Assembly: GCA_020442475.1 (NCBI GenBank) | Contig: JAGRKA010000009.1 | Span: 1-56,475 of the forward strand | From: Alphaproteobacteria bacterium | GTDB lineage: Bacteria; Pseudomonadota; Alphaproteobacteria; Micavibrionales; Micavibrionaceae | DNA: 56,475 nt | Reading direction: 5' to 3' | Part shown: positions 1 through 8,948 of the stretch, one piece after another | Layout of the letters: each line of letters starts with the position of its first letter | How positions within the stretch are numbered: position 1 is the stretch's first letter | Notes under the pieces: model-generated | Told to the model about the DNA's origin: nothing | Databases searched by the model: none | Seen by the model: only the letters and a program-made list of their open reading frames with translations | Position numbers and translations under genes: made by a program

Positions 1-805
1 TATCGACTTCCGCGCCGGGTTCGACGAACGGGAAAAAGGAGGGGCGGAACCGGACCGGCAAATCATCGATCTTGAAAAAGGCCCGCACGAAATCGGTCAG
101 ACAGCCTTTCAGATGGCCCATATGGACATCCTTGTCGATATAAAGGCACTCCATCTGGTGGAACATCGGCGTGTGCGTCATATCCCAATCGGAGCGGTAA
201 CAACGCCCGAAACAGATCGTTTTGATCGGCGGCGCATGCTCTTCCATATGACGAATCTGGACGGAGGAGGTATGCGTGCGCAGCAGCTTTTTCGCGCGCT
301 CACCCTGTTCATCCGCATCTTCGGGTAGAAAAAACGTGTCTTGCATCTCGCGCGCGGGGTGGCCGGGCGGGAAGTTCAGCGCGGTGAAATTATGCCAGTC
401 ATCCTCAATGTCCGGCCCTTCCGCGACGCTAAAACCCATTGCGCCGAAAATCGTGACCAGCTCTTCCATCGTTTGAGAGATCGGGTGAATATGGCCCTTG
501 CGCTCTGGGCGTACGGACAGGGTAATATCGAGCGTTTCTTCAGCGAGTTTCTGGTCGAGCGCCTGTTTTTTGAGTGCGCTTTCCTGCCGCTCAATCAAGG
601 CGGCGATCTCGTCTTTCAACGCGTTCAGAAGCGGCCCCTGCTCGCGGCGCTCTTCGGGGGTCATTGTACCCAGCATTTTCATCAGGCCGGTAATCCGCCC
701 TTTTTTGCCCAAGGCCGAAACGCGAATATCATCAAGGGCCTGTAGATCGCCCGTTGCCTCGATCGCCTGTGCCAGCTCTGTCTTTAACGCTTGAATATCA
801 CTCAT
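1..805 (-). CDS. pheS: Phenylalanine–tRNA ligase alpha subunit (partial, C-terminus beyond window)
   Basis: Alpha subunit of the cytoplasmic PheST synthetase, which charges tRNA-Phe. The first 268 residues are visible and the gene runs off the left edge. The start is ATG at 805 (MSDIQALKTELAQAIEATGD). Residues 1-85 look like the usual N-terminal coiled coil that grips tRNA. The class II catalytic core follows, with GPDIEDDWHNFTALN, HPAREMQDTFF and motif 2 (CFGRCYRSDWDMTHTPMFHQ) near residue 200. This is typical PheS. It is the last visible member of a minus-strand series (ettA, Ter-like, antiporter, terD), 54 bases after terD; it is not preceded by rpmI–rplT as in many bacteria. pheT would be expected beyond the edge. 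Identity is secure; operon membership is inferred from spacing only. Confidence 0.95.
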   Translation of the reverse strand, partial: MSDIQALKTELAQAIEATGDLQALDDIRVSALGKKGRITGLMKMLGTMTPEERREQGPLLNALKDEIAALIERQESALKKQALDQKLAEETLDITLSVRPERKGHIHPISQTMEELVTIFGAMGFSVAEGPDIEDDWHNFTALNFPPGHPAREMQDTFFLPEDADEQGERAKKLLRTHTSSVQIRHMEEHAPPIKTICFGRCYRSDWDMTHTPMFHQMECLYIDKDVHMGHLKGCLTDFVRAFFKIDDLPVRFRPSFFPFVEPGAEVD

Positions 806-859
806 AACGCGAAGAGTTATAACCGTTTCATTTCGCTTTTGGAAGCGTTTTAGGCACGC

Positions 860-1498
860 CTACTGCGCGCCGATGATAATGCCCGTTCGCGTGGCAATCT
901 CGGCCAGGCCGCCTTCCAGCATCTCGGCCATGGGTCTGAAATGCCATTTCGGGCCCTCACGGGTGAGCGTCGCCGCAATCACACCGGTTTCAGGGCGTCC
1001 CTCAAGGTCTTTGTCCATATTGTAGCGCACAAGCTCGTAATTCGTATCCGCATTCATGACCCGGAGATAAGCGTTGCGGACCTGTCCAAGATTTTGCTCT
1101 TTTTCAAAACCCTTATAGACTGAAATCACAAGATAAATCTGCATAACCTCATAGGAAACAGCATGCAAATCTATCGTTACGGTCTCGTCGTCGCCGTCTC
1201 CGGCGCCCGTGCGGCTGTCCCCGTGATGCTTGACAGCGCCGTCCAGTATGACGGGGTTATTGTAGAAGACAAAATCCTCATCCGCTTGCGTTTGCCCATG
1301 CTTATCGACAAAAAACAGACTAAGATCCAAATCCAGAACGTCCGCGTCAAAAGCGTTTACATCCCATCCAGCGCCGATGATGATATTGTGCAAAGAGGGA
1401 TCTTTAGCCATCAGGTTCATATCGTCGCCGATGACCACTTTGTTATCGTCGATCTGAACCTCTTTGCCCTCAAAGCGCGTATCGAAAATATCGCTCAT
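860..1498 (-). CDS. TerD-family calcium-binding stress protein
   Basis: A 212-residue protein of the TerD family, first described in tellurite resistance operons; characterised members bind Ca2+. The family core is clear: an IIIGAGWDV segment near residue 40, LDLDLSLFFVD near 55, and the acidic signature GDSRTGAGDGDDETVTIDL near residues 95-113, which holds the calcium ligands in known structures. The start ATG at 1498 follows a purine-rich AGAGAG. It lies 65 bases downstream of the Ca2+/cation antiporter and 54 bases upstream of pheS on the same strand. A second, more divergent Ter-like gene lies on the other side of the antiporter. Known of the family: soluble cytoplasmic proteins, often near membrane transporters. 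Inferred: a calcium- or stress-related role with the antiporter. No tellurite-reductase-like genes are nearby. Confidence 0.9.
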   Translation of the reverse strand: MSDIFDTRFEGKEVQIDDNKVVIGDDMNLMAKDPSLHNIIIGAGWDVNAFDADVLDLDLSLFFVDKHGQTQADEDFVFYNNPVILDGAVKHHGDSRTGAGDGDDETVTIDLHAVSYEVMQIYLVISVYKGFEKEQNLGQVRNAYLRVMNADTNYELVRYNMDKDLEGRPETGVIAATLTREGPKWHFRPMAEMLEGGLAEIATRTGIIIGAQ

Positions 1499-1563
1499 AA
1501 AATCTCTCTGTTGCGGTTATTGCCGTTTAGGACGTCATCTTCTTAGGATACATGCTTAACCCC

Positions 1564-2544
1564 TCAGGAGCCAATATATATCGCGTAAATATATATATTG
1601 TAGATGACATAGCCCGCCATAAACGCAAACCCGACAGGCTTCGAAATTCGGTTGTAAAAGAGCAGAAGCCCTGCGAACATGACGCTGACCAGTCCGACGA
1701 TCCATATATCCAGACTGACCAGTTGCGGAGCAAAAGAGCCTTCGACAATCGGTTTTGCAATAGCTGTCAGACCGATGATCATCAGAATATTGAACACGTT
1801 CGAGCCGATAATATTGCCCAGAACCATATCGCTATGGCCTTTGCGGCCGGCGATGATAGAGGTGGAAAGCTCCGGCAGGGAGGTTCCCAGCGCGATAACA
1901 CTCAGCCCGATTACCGCATCGGGAACGCCGATAATCAAGGCGCTCGTTTTTGCGCCGTGAACCAGAAACTGCGCGCCCAGCGCGATCCCGACAAGCCCCA
2001 TGGCAAGAAACCCATAAGCTTGTGCCGGTTTTGAAAATCCGGGCTCATCCTCTTCGGGCGGCGGCATTTCTCCGCTTTTGGCCATTTTATACTGCAAGGA
2101 TACATAAACGATCAGAACAGCGACCATCCCTAGCCCCGCCAACCGTCCGATCTCACCGGAAAACAGCAAAAGCCCAAGCAAAACCGTTGCAGCAAGCATC
2201 ATGGTTAAATCTTTTAAGACGGCCTTCGATTTCGTCACAAGCGGCGTGAAAATCGCGCACAGACCGATTACGAACAGAATATTGGCGATATTGGAGCCCA
2301 GCACGTTCCCGAGCGCGATCCCCGGAGAACCCTCAAGGTTGGCCAGAATAGAAACGATCAGCTCCGGTAGGGAGGTACCGAAAGCAATGATCGTGAAACC
2401 GACCAGAAGCGGGGAAATTCCAAGCTTTCGGGCGATAAAAACGGAAGAATCTACGGTCCAGTCTCCACCTTTGACTAACAGGACAATGCCTGCGAGCATC
2501 GCGCCCGCCGAGAGGATAAGGGCCTGTGATAAAGTCATGTCCAT
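1564..2544 (-). CDS. Calcium/sodium antiporter (CaCA superfamily, YrbG/CaxA type)
   Basis: A 326-residue inner-membrane cation exchanger expected to move Ca2+ against Na+ or H+. It has two homologous halves of about five membrane segments, each containing the alpha-repeat signature: FTIIAFGTSLPEL near residue 40 and LSVIALGTSLPEL near 220. The halves are joined by an acidic cytoplasmic loop (PPPEEDEPG). The start is ATG at 2544, preceded by AAAGAG eight bases upstream; an ATG two codons later is an alternative. The frame stays open further upstream, but that stretch reads as non-membrane sequence unlike the family. It is flanked on the same strand by two Ter-family genes (76 and 65 bases away), an arrangement suggesting a shared calcium role. 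The C-terminus (YNIYIYAIYIGS) is Ile/Tyr-rich, coded by an AT-rich stretch at 1575-1605. Confidence 0.93.
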   Translation of the reverse strand: MDMTLSQALILSAGAMLAGIVLLVKGGDWTVDSSVFIARKLGISPLLVGFTIIAFGTSLPELIVSILANLEGSPGIALGNVLGSNIANILFVIGLCAIFTPLVTKSKAVLKDLTMMLAATVLLGLLLFSGEIGRLAGLGMVAVLIVYVSLQYKMAKSGEMPPPEEDEPGFSKPAQAYGFLAMGLVGIALGAQFLVHGAKTSALIIGVPDAVIGLSVIALGTSLPELSTSIIAGRKGHSDMVLGNIIGSNVFNILMIIGLTAIAKPIVEGSFAPQLVSLDIWIVGLVSVMFAGLLLFYNRISKPVGFAFMAGYVIYNIYIYAIYIGS

Positions 2545-2620
2545 CAATGGTACTCTTTCATACGTGTGAGAGGCAGGTTTGGAGACAATGCAAGCGCATT
2601 TTACCCATAGAGACGTTATT

Positions 2621-3361
2621 CTACTTCTTTCCGTCGCTCCATTCCAGACCGAAACCGAAAGCGCGGTCCATTTCTGCATGGCCGGGGAAATACTCCGTGT
2701 AATTGGTTAGTTTAATGCCGCCACGTACATTCTCCAGACCGCCAACGGCACACAGCGAAAGCGCATCATTGTAGGCGCCCAGCGTGACAACCAGATCGTC
2801 TTCTCCGGGCACGTCGAGGATAATCTTCGGGTTGATCTGTGCCCAGTTGGGTGCGCCGTCATAAATATAGATATAAACGAGAAGGCGTTGAATTTCGCTC
2901 CAATGTGCGCCGTTTACAAGGATATACTCATCATGCCCTTCCGCATCCCCCGTGCGCTCGTCTCCTGACAGGGCGATATAGGGAGGTTCCTCATAATGGC
3001 CGAACTTTTCCCCGAAAGCCTGTATGGCTCCTCGGGTACCATCTTTAAGCTCGTACAGGCAGCCTATATCAAGGTCCACGCCCGTACTCGTGGCTTTTTT
3101 CAGCAGCTTCCCGAAAAAGCCGGATTGTTCGACAAGGATGTTGTCCCACGCCACGCCGATGAGAATAGACTCGAACCCTTCCGGACCGGGAGACACAGCG
3201 ATTGACTGGCCGGGTTCGCGGAGAAATTCGCAGTTCTCCGGATCAAAGCTGACCTCACGTTTGCCTGCCGCGCCCAGCGCTGCGCCGTGCCCTGAAAAAC
3301 TTGCACGACTGCGCGTAGCGTCAATCAGTGAATCGGCGGATGTTTTATCTTTTCCAGACAT
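2621..3361 (-). CDS. Divergent Ter-family (TerA/TerD-like) protein
   Basis: A 246-residue protein with recognisable Ter-domain features: ESILIGVAWD near residue 50, GVDLDIGCLYEL near 80, and IALSGDERTGDAEGHDEYI near 115, a degenerate version of the acidic calcium-binding signature (GEGDGDDE in typical members). The second half (LLVYIYIYDGAPNWAQ, LTLGAYND-like segments) also matches the Ter fold. The first 30 residues are polar and probably flexible. The start chosen is ATG at 3361; a TTG at 3415 in the same frame with GAGGGG just upstream is an alternative giving 18 extra residues. It lies 76 bases upstream of the antiporter and 99 bases downstream of ettA on the same strand. Family membership is confident; whether it still binds Ca2+ is uncertain because two acidic positions are changed. 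Confidence 0.8.
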   Translation of the reverse strand: MSGKDKTSADSLIDATRSRASFSGHGAALGAAGKREVSFDPENCEFLREPGQSIAVSPGPEGFESILIGVAWDNILVEQSGFFGKLLKKATSTGVDLDIGCLYELKDGTRGAIQAFGEKFGHYEEPPYIALSGDERTGDAEGHDEYILVNGAHWSEIQRLLVYIYIYDGAPNWAQINPKIILDVPGEDDLVVTLGAYNDALSLCAVGGLENVRGGIKLTNYTEYFPGHAEMDRAFGFGLEWSDGKK

Positions 3362-3422
3362 AGCAAGGCCAGCATAGCACTCCGCCCGCGCTTTGTCATC
3401 TAGAGCAAGCAGCAAAGCAGCC

Positions 3423-3443
3423 CCTCCCCCCTCAAGGGGGAGG
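3423..3443. repeat. GC-rich hairpin after ettA
   Basis: CCTCCCCC (3423-3430) and GGGGGAGG (3436-3443) form an 8-bp perfect stem with a 5-base loop, 18 bases past the ettA stop. No run of T follows in the direction of transcription, so it is a weak terminator candidate at best. It may instead stabilise the ettA 3' end or be a copy of a short dispersed repeat. Confidence 0.4.
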
Positions 3444-3460
3444 AGGTTAAGAGAAAAGCT

Positions 3461-5140
3461 CTATCCGGCCTTGCGCAGCGGTTTGTATTTAATGCGGTGC
3501 GGCTGGTTTGCGTCTTGCCCCATCCGGCGTTTGTAATCAGCCTCGTAATCCTCATAGTTGCCTTCGAACCATGTAACCTGCGAATCGCCTTCAAAAGCCA
3601 GAATGTGCGTAGCCAGTCGGTCAAGGAACCAGCGATCGTGCGAAATCACAACCACGCAGCCTGGAAAGCACTCCAGTGCCTCTTCAAGCGCCGCCAGTGT
3701 TTCCGTATCCAGATCGTTCGTCGGCTCATCGAGCAGGATTACATTCGCCTCGGATTTCAGCATTTTTGCGAGGTGAACCCGGTTCCTCTGCCCGCCTGAC
3801 AGATTTTTGACAAGTTGTTGCTGATCCGGGCCCCGGAAGTTAAAGGCGGAGACGTACGCCCGGCTCTGCATTTCGATCTTGCCGAGCTTGATAATATCCG
3901 TCCCACCGGAGATTTCTTCCCAGACCGTTTTGCCACCATCCAGAGAATCTCGGCTTTGATCCACATAGCCGAGCTTGACCGTATCTCCAACCTTAAAGCT
4001 CCCGGAATCGGGTTTTTCCGTTCCGGTAATCATTTTAAAGAGGGTCGTTTTCCCGGCCCCGTTCGGACCGATCACACCCACAATGCCGCCGGGCGGCAGC
4101 TTGAATGACAAATCTTCGATCAAAAGCTGGTCTCCGAAACCTTTGCTGACATGGCTGGCTTCGATCACCAGATCGCCAAGGCGCGGCGGCGTGGGGATAA
4201 CGATCTGCGCGTTACGCTTATCCAGCTTTTCCGATTCGGCCAGCAAATCTTCGTAGGCCTGTACGCGGGCCTTGGATTTTTTCCGGCGGCCCTCGGGTGT
4301 ACGCTGGATCCACTCCAACTCCCGGTCGAGGGTTTTCTGGCGGTTTTCCTGCTGCTTTTCTTCCTGTGCCATACGCTTGCGTTTGGCTTCCAGATAGGCG
4401 GAATAATTCCCCTCATAAGGAATGGCCCGCCCACGATCGATCTCCAAAATCCAGCCTGTGACGTTGTCGAGGAAATACCGGTCGTGCGTCACCATTACGA
4501 CTGCGCCCGTATAATCGCCTAGAAAGCGCTGGAGCCAAGCCACGCTTTCGGCATCGAGGTGGTTAGTCGGTTCGTCCAGCAGCAGCAAATCAGGTTTTTC
4601 CAACAGCAGCTTGCACAATGCGACGCGTCTTTTTTCGCCGCCCGACAGCTTGTCGATAGAGGCGTCTCCCGGCGGGCAGCGCAGCGCGTCCATAGCGATT
4701 TCAACCGTACGGTCTAACTCCCAGCCATCCGCTGCGTCGATTTTTTCCTGTAAATCGCCCATCTCTTCGGTCAGCGCCTCGAAATCGGCATCCGGTTCGG
4801 CCATCGCCGCCGCAACTTCGTTATAGCGGTCAACCATGGCTTTAATGTCGCGAAGACCTTCGAGGACGTTTTCCTGTACGTTTTTAGAAGGGTCGAGGCG
4901 CGGCTCCTGCTCCAGATAGCCCACGCGTGCGCCTTTGGCCACCCAGGCCTCGCCTGTATAATCCTTGTCTACACCTGCCATGAGCCGCAGTAAGGTCGAT
5001 TTTCCGGCGCCGTTTGGTCCTAAAACACCGATCTTTGCGCCGGGGAAGAAGCTGAGCGTAACGTTCTCAAGAACTTTTTTCCCGCTTCCATAGGCCTTTG
5101 TCAGCCCGTTCATCACATAAACATATTCGTAAGACGCCAT
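3461..5140 (-). CDS. ettA: Energy-dependent translational throttle protein EttA (ABC-F)
   Basis: A 559-residue soluble ABC-F ATPase that binds the ribosomal E site and gates entry into elongation according to ATP/ADP ratio. It has two complete ATPase modules and no membrane segments. Module 1: GPNGAGKST (about 41-49), [20 protein letters not shown]. Module 2: GPNGAGKTT (about 358), [19 protein letters not shown]. The linker between them carries the charged 'arm' and the interdomain segment ([27 protein letters not shown]), and the spacing and length match EttA rather than other ABC-F proteins. The start ATG at 5140 gives [18 protein letters not shown], typical of EttA. It is the first gene of the minus-strand series ending in pheS, and is divergent from the XRE gene at 5301. 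Confidence 0.95.
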   Translation of the reverse strand: MASYEYVYVMNGLTKAYGSGKKVLENVTLSFFPGAKIGVLGPNGAGKSTLLRLMAGVDKDYTGEAWVAKGARVGYLEQEPRLDPSKNVQENVLEGLRDIKAMVDRYNEVAAAMAEPDADFEALTEEMGDLQEKIDAADGWELDRTVEIAMDALRCPPGDASIDKLSGGEKRRVALCKLLLEKPDLLLLDEPTNHLDAESVAWLQRFLGDYTGAVVMVTHDRYFLDNVTGWILEIDRGRAIPYEGNYSAYLEAKRKRMAQEEKQQENRQKTLDRELEWIQRTPEGRRKKSKARVQAYEDLLAESEKLDKRNAQIVIPTPPRLGDLVIEASHVSKGFGDQLLIEDLSFKLPPGGIVGVIGPNGAGKTTLFKMITGTEKPDSGSFKVGDTVKLGYVDQSRDSLDGGKTVWEEISGGTDIIKLGKIEMQSRAYVSAFNFRGPDQQQLVKNLSGGQRNRVHLAKMLKSEANVILLDEPTNDLDTETLAALEEALECFPGCVVVISHDRWFLDRLATHILAFEGDSQVTWFEGNYEDYEADYKRRMGQDANQPHRIKYKPLRKAG

Positions 5141-5248
5141 GACCCTGCCTTGTTCATTTGGTTGAAATCTGAAAAATCTCTATAGCACGCCCTGTTTGTA
5201 ACGGGGAAGAGCGCTTTTCCGGAAAAACTCGCTTTTTTCCAATTCTGT

Positions 5249-5276
5249 TTGACTTTTCGGACCTCTGCCGTATCTT
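5249..5276 (+). promoter_or_regulatory. Candidate promoter for the XRE–amgK pair
   Basis: TTGACT (5249-5254) and TATCTT (5271-5276) are separated by 16 bases, about 25 bases before the XRE start codon. Five of six -35 bases and four of six -10 bases match the sigma-70 consensus. GGGAG about seven bases before the ATG supplies the ribosome site. Confidence 0.5.
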
Positions 5277-5300
5277 TTTCAGGAATAGGGAGTAAAATAT

Positions 5301-5978
5301 ATGCTGACAGTCGAGCAATGTCGGAGCGCCCGCGGTCTTTTGGGCTGGACTCAGCAGGATCTTGCCGAAGCGTCCGGCTTGTCGAAAACGGCAATCAATA
5401 ATTTTGAAAAGGGCCGTTCGGACATCAAGGCCGAGTCTTTAAATGCCGTGCAGGTGGCATTTGAAAGCGCCGATATTGAGTTTCTTGGCCATGACGGGTT
5501 ACGCCGGAAAACCGACTATGTCCGAATGCTCAGGGGTGCCGTAGCGATCAACGATATTTTCGGCGATATCAACGCTCTTCTTCGTGAAGGGCGAACGGAT
5601 ATCATGATCCGGAATATGCACGCGGACCTTGAAAAACATATCTTTCCTGAAAAACGGGAGGAGCATATGGCACTGCTGGCCGCATACGGAGAGAATACGC
5701 CTGAGCGGCTTTTATGCGCACAAGGACAGCCGGCACCCTCTATTCCGGGGGCGCGGACCCGCTGGTTGCCGGAAGACAGCTTTGAAAAAGGCGTGACGAC
5801 CTTTCTGTACGGTGACAAGCTTGCGATCGGTCTGTGGGAGCATGTCTTGTTCATGATTGTCAGCAATATGGACGCGTACAAGGCCGAACGCCGCCGCTTC
5901 GAAGGCCTTTGGGCAAGCGCGCAGGCACTGCCTGCGGAGGATACGGCCCGTCAAGATAAACGCTCCGGTCATTCATGA
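5301..5978 (+). CDS. XRE-family transcriptional regulator with C-terminal sensor-like region
   Basis: A 225-residue DNA-binding protein. Residues 4-60 are a Cro/CI-type helix-turn-helix (ARGLLGWTQQDLAEASGLSK then INNFEKGRSDIKAESLNAV), including the usual 'GWTQQDLA' and 'NFEKGR' positions. After about residue 70 the sequence leaves the XRE fold. The C-terminal 60 residues (KGVTTFLYGDKLAIGLWEHV, then AERRRFEGLWASA) resemble the effector-type tail found on some bacterial regulators that ends in an 'F..LW' helix; I do not recognise a named domain. Its stop overlaps the amgK start by four bases (ATGA), so the two are translationally coupled. Inferred: it may autoregulate and control amgK in response to a cell-wall or sugar signal. 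The start has a good GGGAG site. Confidence 0.8.
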   Translation: MLTVEQCRSARGLLGWTQQDLAEASGLSKTAINNFEKGRSDIKAESLNAVQVAFESADIEFLGHDGLRRKTDYVRMLRGAVAINDIFGDINALLREGRTDIMIRNMHADLEKHIFPEKREEHMALLAAYGENTPERLLCAQGQPAPSIPGARTRWLPEDSFEKGVTTFLYGDKLAIGLWEHVLFMIVSNMDAYKAERRRFEGLWASAQALPAEDTARQDKRSGHS

Positions 5979-6970
5979 GCGAAGACAATCAACCAGCATT
6001 CGCCGCTTTTCTGAAACAAACGGGTTGGCGCTGTGAGGCACCGGTATCTTGCGACGTATCGCCGCGCCGCTATTACCGTGTGTCTGGAAAGGGCGCGCAG
6101 GCGATCTTGATGGATGCCTCGGCGGCAGAAGACAGGTGCGAGATTTTCGATTTTATCCGGATTGCAAGCTGGCTGAACGATACCGGGTTAAAAGCGCCTG
6201 AAATTTTCGATGCGGCGCCGGAGGATGGATTCCTCATTTTGGAAGATTTCGGCGATATCTCGTTCGGTGCTGCCCTTGCTACAGAGAATCCGGCACTTCT
6301 TTATGAAACGGCACGATCCGTTTTGGCGCATATGGCCCGGCAGGACTCTGTGAGTCTTGCTTTACCGGATTTTTTTGAGAGCGCTATTTACAAGAAACGG
6401 GATCAGTTTATCGAATGGTATGCCCCCCTTGTGCGGCCCGGTGCGCAAAACGCGCTTGACGGCTACCGGGCTGTATGGACAGAAATTGAATCTGCCCTGC
6501 CGCCTTGTCCTCAGGGTTTTGTGCATGGCGACTATCATGCGGAAAATCTTATGCGTCTTCCCGGCGCACTGCTTCCGGACCTCAAAAGCCTTGGCCTTCT
6601 GGATTTTCAGAGTGCACTCTACGGTCCGCTTCCTTACGATCTGGGCAATCTGCTGGAAGATGCGCGGCGCGATATTCCGTGTGACCTGCGCGAGGAGGCG
6701 CTTTCCGGCTATGACGAGCCGTTCCTGCTCTGGTACCGCGTTTTGACAACGCAGTTCCATTGCCGGGTGGCGGGGCTGTTTATCAAGCTGGCGGCAGAGC
6801 AGGGCCGCAGCGAATATCTGATCCATGTGCCGCGTTTGCAGCGTTATATCGCAGAAGCACTCGAAACGCCCGTTTTAGAACCCCTGAAGCGCTTTCTTAC
6901 GCAGGAGGGAATTCATACGGATGTCCCGCTTGATTTGTCCGGGCTTGCACTCGCTGCAAAGGAAGCTTAG
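5975..6970 (+). CDS. amgK: N-acetylmuramate/N-acetylglucosamine kinase AmgK (APH fold)
   Basis: A 331-residue kinase of the aminoglycoside-phosphotransferase fold. AmgK phosphorylates the anomeric carbon of recycled MurNAc or GlcNAc, providing the substrate for MurU. The catalytic loop is HGDYHAENL with Asp186 and Asn191, followed by the metal-binding LLDFQSALYGPLPYDLGNLL and the LLEDARRDIP stretch characteristic of AmgK rather than antibiotic kinases. The N-lobe shows SPRRYYRV and LILEDFGDISFG. It overlaps the XRE regulator by four bases. In many alphaproteobacteria this gene sits between tsaE and murU; here those two are adjacent at 22557-23755 and amgK is some 16 kb away. Function is assigned by sequence likeness; substrate preference cannot be read from sequence. 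Confidence 0.82.
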   Translation: MSEDNQPAFAAFLKQTGWRCEAPVSCDVSPRRYYRVSGKGAQAILMDASAAEDRCEIFDFIRIASWLNDTGLKAPEIFDAAPEDGFLILEDFGDISFGAALATENPALLYETARSVLAHMARQDSVSLALPDFFESAIYKKRDQFIEWYAPLVRPGAQNALDGYRAVWTEIESALPPCPQGFVHGDYHAENLMRLPGALLPDLKSLGLLDFQSALYGPLPYDLGNLLEDARRDIPCDLREEALSGYDEPFLLWYRVLTTQFHCRVAGLFIKLAAEQGRSEYLIHVPRLQRYIAEALETPVLEPLKRFLTQEGIHTDVPLDLSGLALAAKEA

Positions 6971-6990
6971 AAAGGGGTTCGGGTATCTGA

Positions 6991-8247
<1,257 letters not shown>

Positions 8248-8258
8248 TCCCCGGCGAT

Positions 8259-8282
8259 ACGACAGCTAATCCAGCCTGTCGT
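8259..8282. terminator. Convergent hairpin between aat and plsY
   Basis: ACGACAG (8259-8265) and CTGTCGT (8276-8282) form a 7-bp perfect stem with a 10-base loop in the 70-base gap between two converging genes. There is no T run on either side, so it may act as a weak or Rho-assisted bidirectional stop. Confidence 0.35.
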
Positions 8283-8317
8283 CCCGTACCCCGGAGGCCT
8301 TTCTTTGGAATGACCTG

Positions 8318-8944
8318 TTATGCCTGTGTTTTCCCGGCCCCGATTTTCGGCTCCTCGCCCTTGAGAAGGCGGTCGATATTCCCCTTATGCCGCCAGAAAA
8401 CGAGGAGCGCGATCAGGATCGTTATGATCCCCGGCATGGGGCCGTAAATCAGGAAAGCCGCCAGTGGGGCAATTGCGACCGCACACAAGGCGGCGAGAGA
8501 GGAAATACGGAAAAATCCGGCGACGATCCCCCATGTACACACGGCCACAAACCCGGCCCACGGCGTAGCCACCAGCAACACGCCCAGCGTTGTAGCCACG
8601 CCCTTTCCACCCTTAAATTTCAGCCAGACCGGGAAGCAATGGCCGAGGATGGCGCCAAATCCGAAGGAAAGGGCCATAACATTGTAAAAATCTTCTGAAA
8701 CTGCTGGGTCCGGCGTATCCTGTATAACAAAAAAGGCAAGCAGAAAAATCGGAATCGCCCCTTTTCCGGCATCCAGAATCAATGTCGCCGCAGCCAGAGC
8801 CTTATTCCCCGTTCGCAGCACATTCGTTGCCCCGATATTGCCCGACCCTATTTTGCGGATATCGCCGTAACCAAACAAACGAGCAAGAATAAGACCGAAA
8901 GGAACAGAACCAACCAGATAACCCACAATAAAAAGAACGCTCAT
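8318..8944 (-). CDS. plsY: Acyl-phosphate:glycerol-3-phosphate acyltransferase PlsY
   Basis: A 208-residue inner-membrane enzyme that transfers the acyl group of acyl-phosphate to glycerol-3-phosphate, the first committed step in phospholipid synthesis. Three family motifs are present: GSGNIGATNVLRTG near residue 36, the phosphate loop GHCFPVWLKFKGGKGVATTLG near residue 100, and the short third motif in the C-terminal helix region (LLVFWRHKGNIDRLLKGEEPK). There are five or so hydrophobic segments, matching the family. The start ATG at 8944 lies four bases after the pyrB stop, so pyrB and plsY form one transcript. In many alphaproteobacteria pyrB(-pyrC)-plsY continues into dprA–topA; here dprA–topA is 27 kb away. 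Confidence 0.95.
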   Translation of the reverse strand: MSVLFIVGYLVGSVPFGLILARLFGYGDIRKIGSGNIGATNVLRTGNKALAAATLILDAGKGAIPIFLLAFFVIQDTPDPAVSEDFYNVMALSFGFGAILGHCFPVWLKFKGGKGVATTLGVLLVATPWAGFVAVCTWGIVAGFFRISSLAALCAVAIAPLAAFLIYGPMPGIITILIALLVFWRHKGNIDRLLKGEEPKIGAGKTQA

Positions 8945-8948
8945 CCTT

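Noticed and set aside
860-3361. Tellurite resistance operon
   Set aside because: Only Ter-domain genes are present, with a Ca2+ antiporter between them; there is no terC, terZ/terB set or tellurite methyltransferase.
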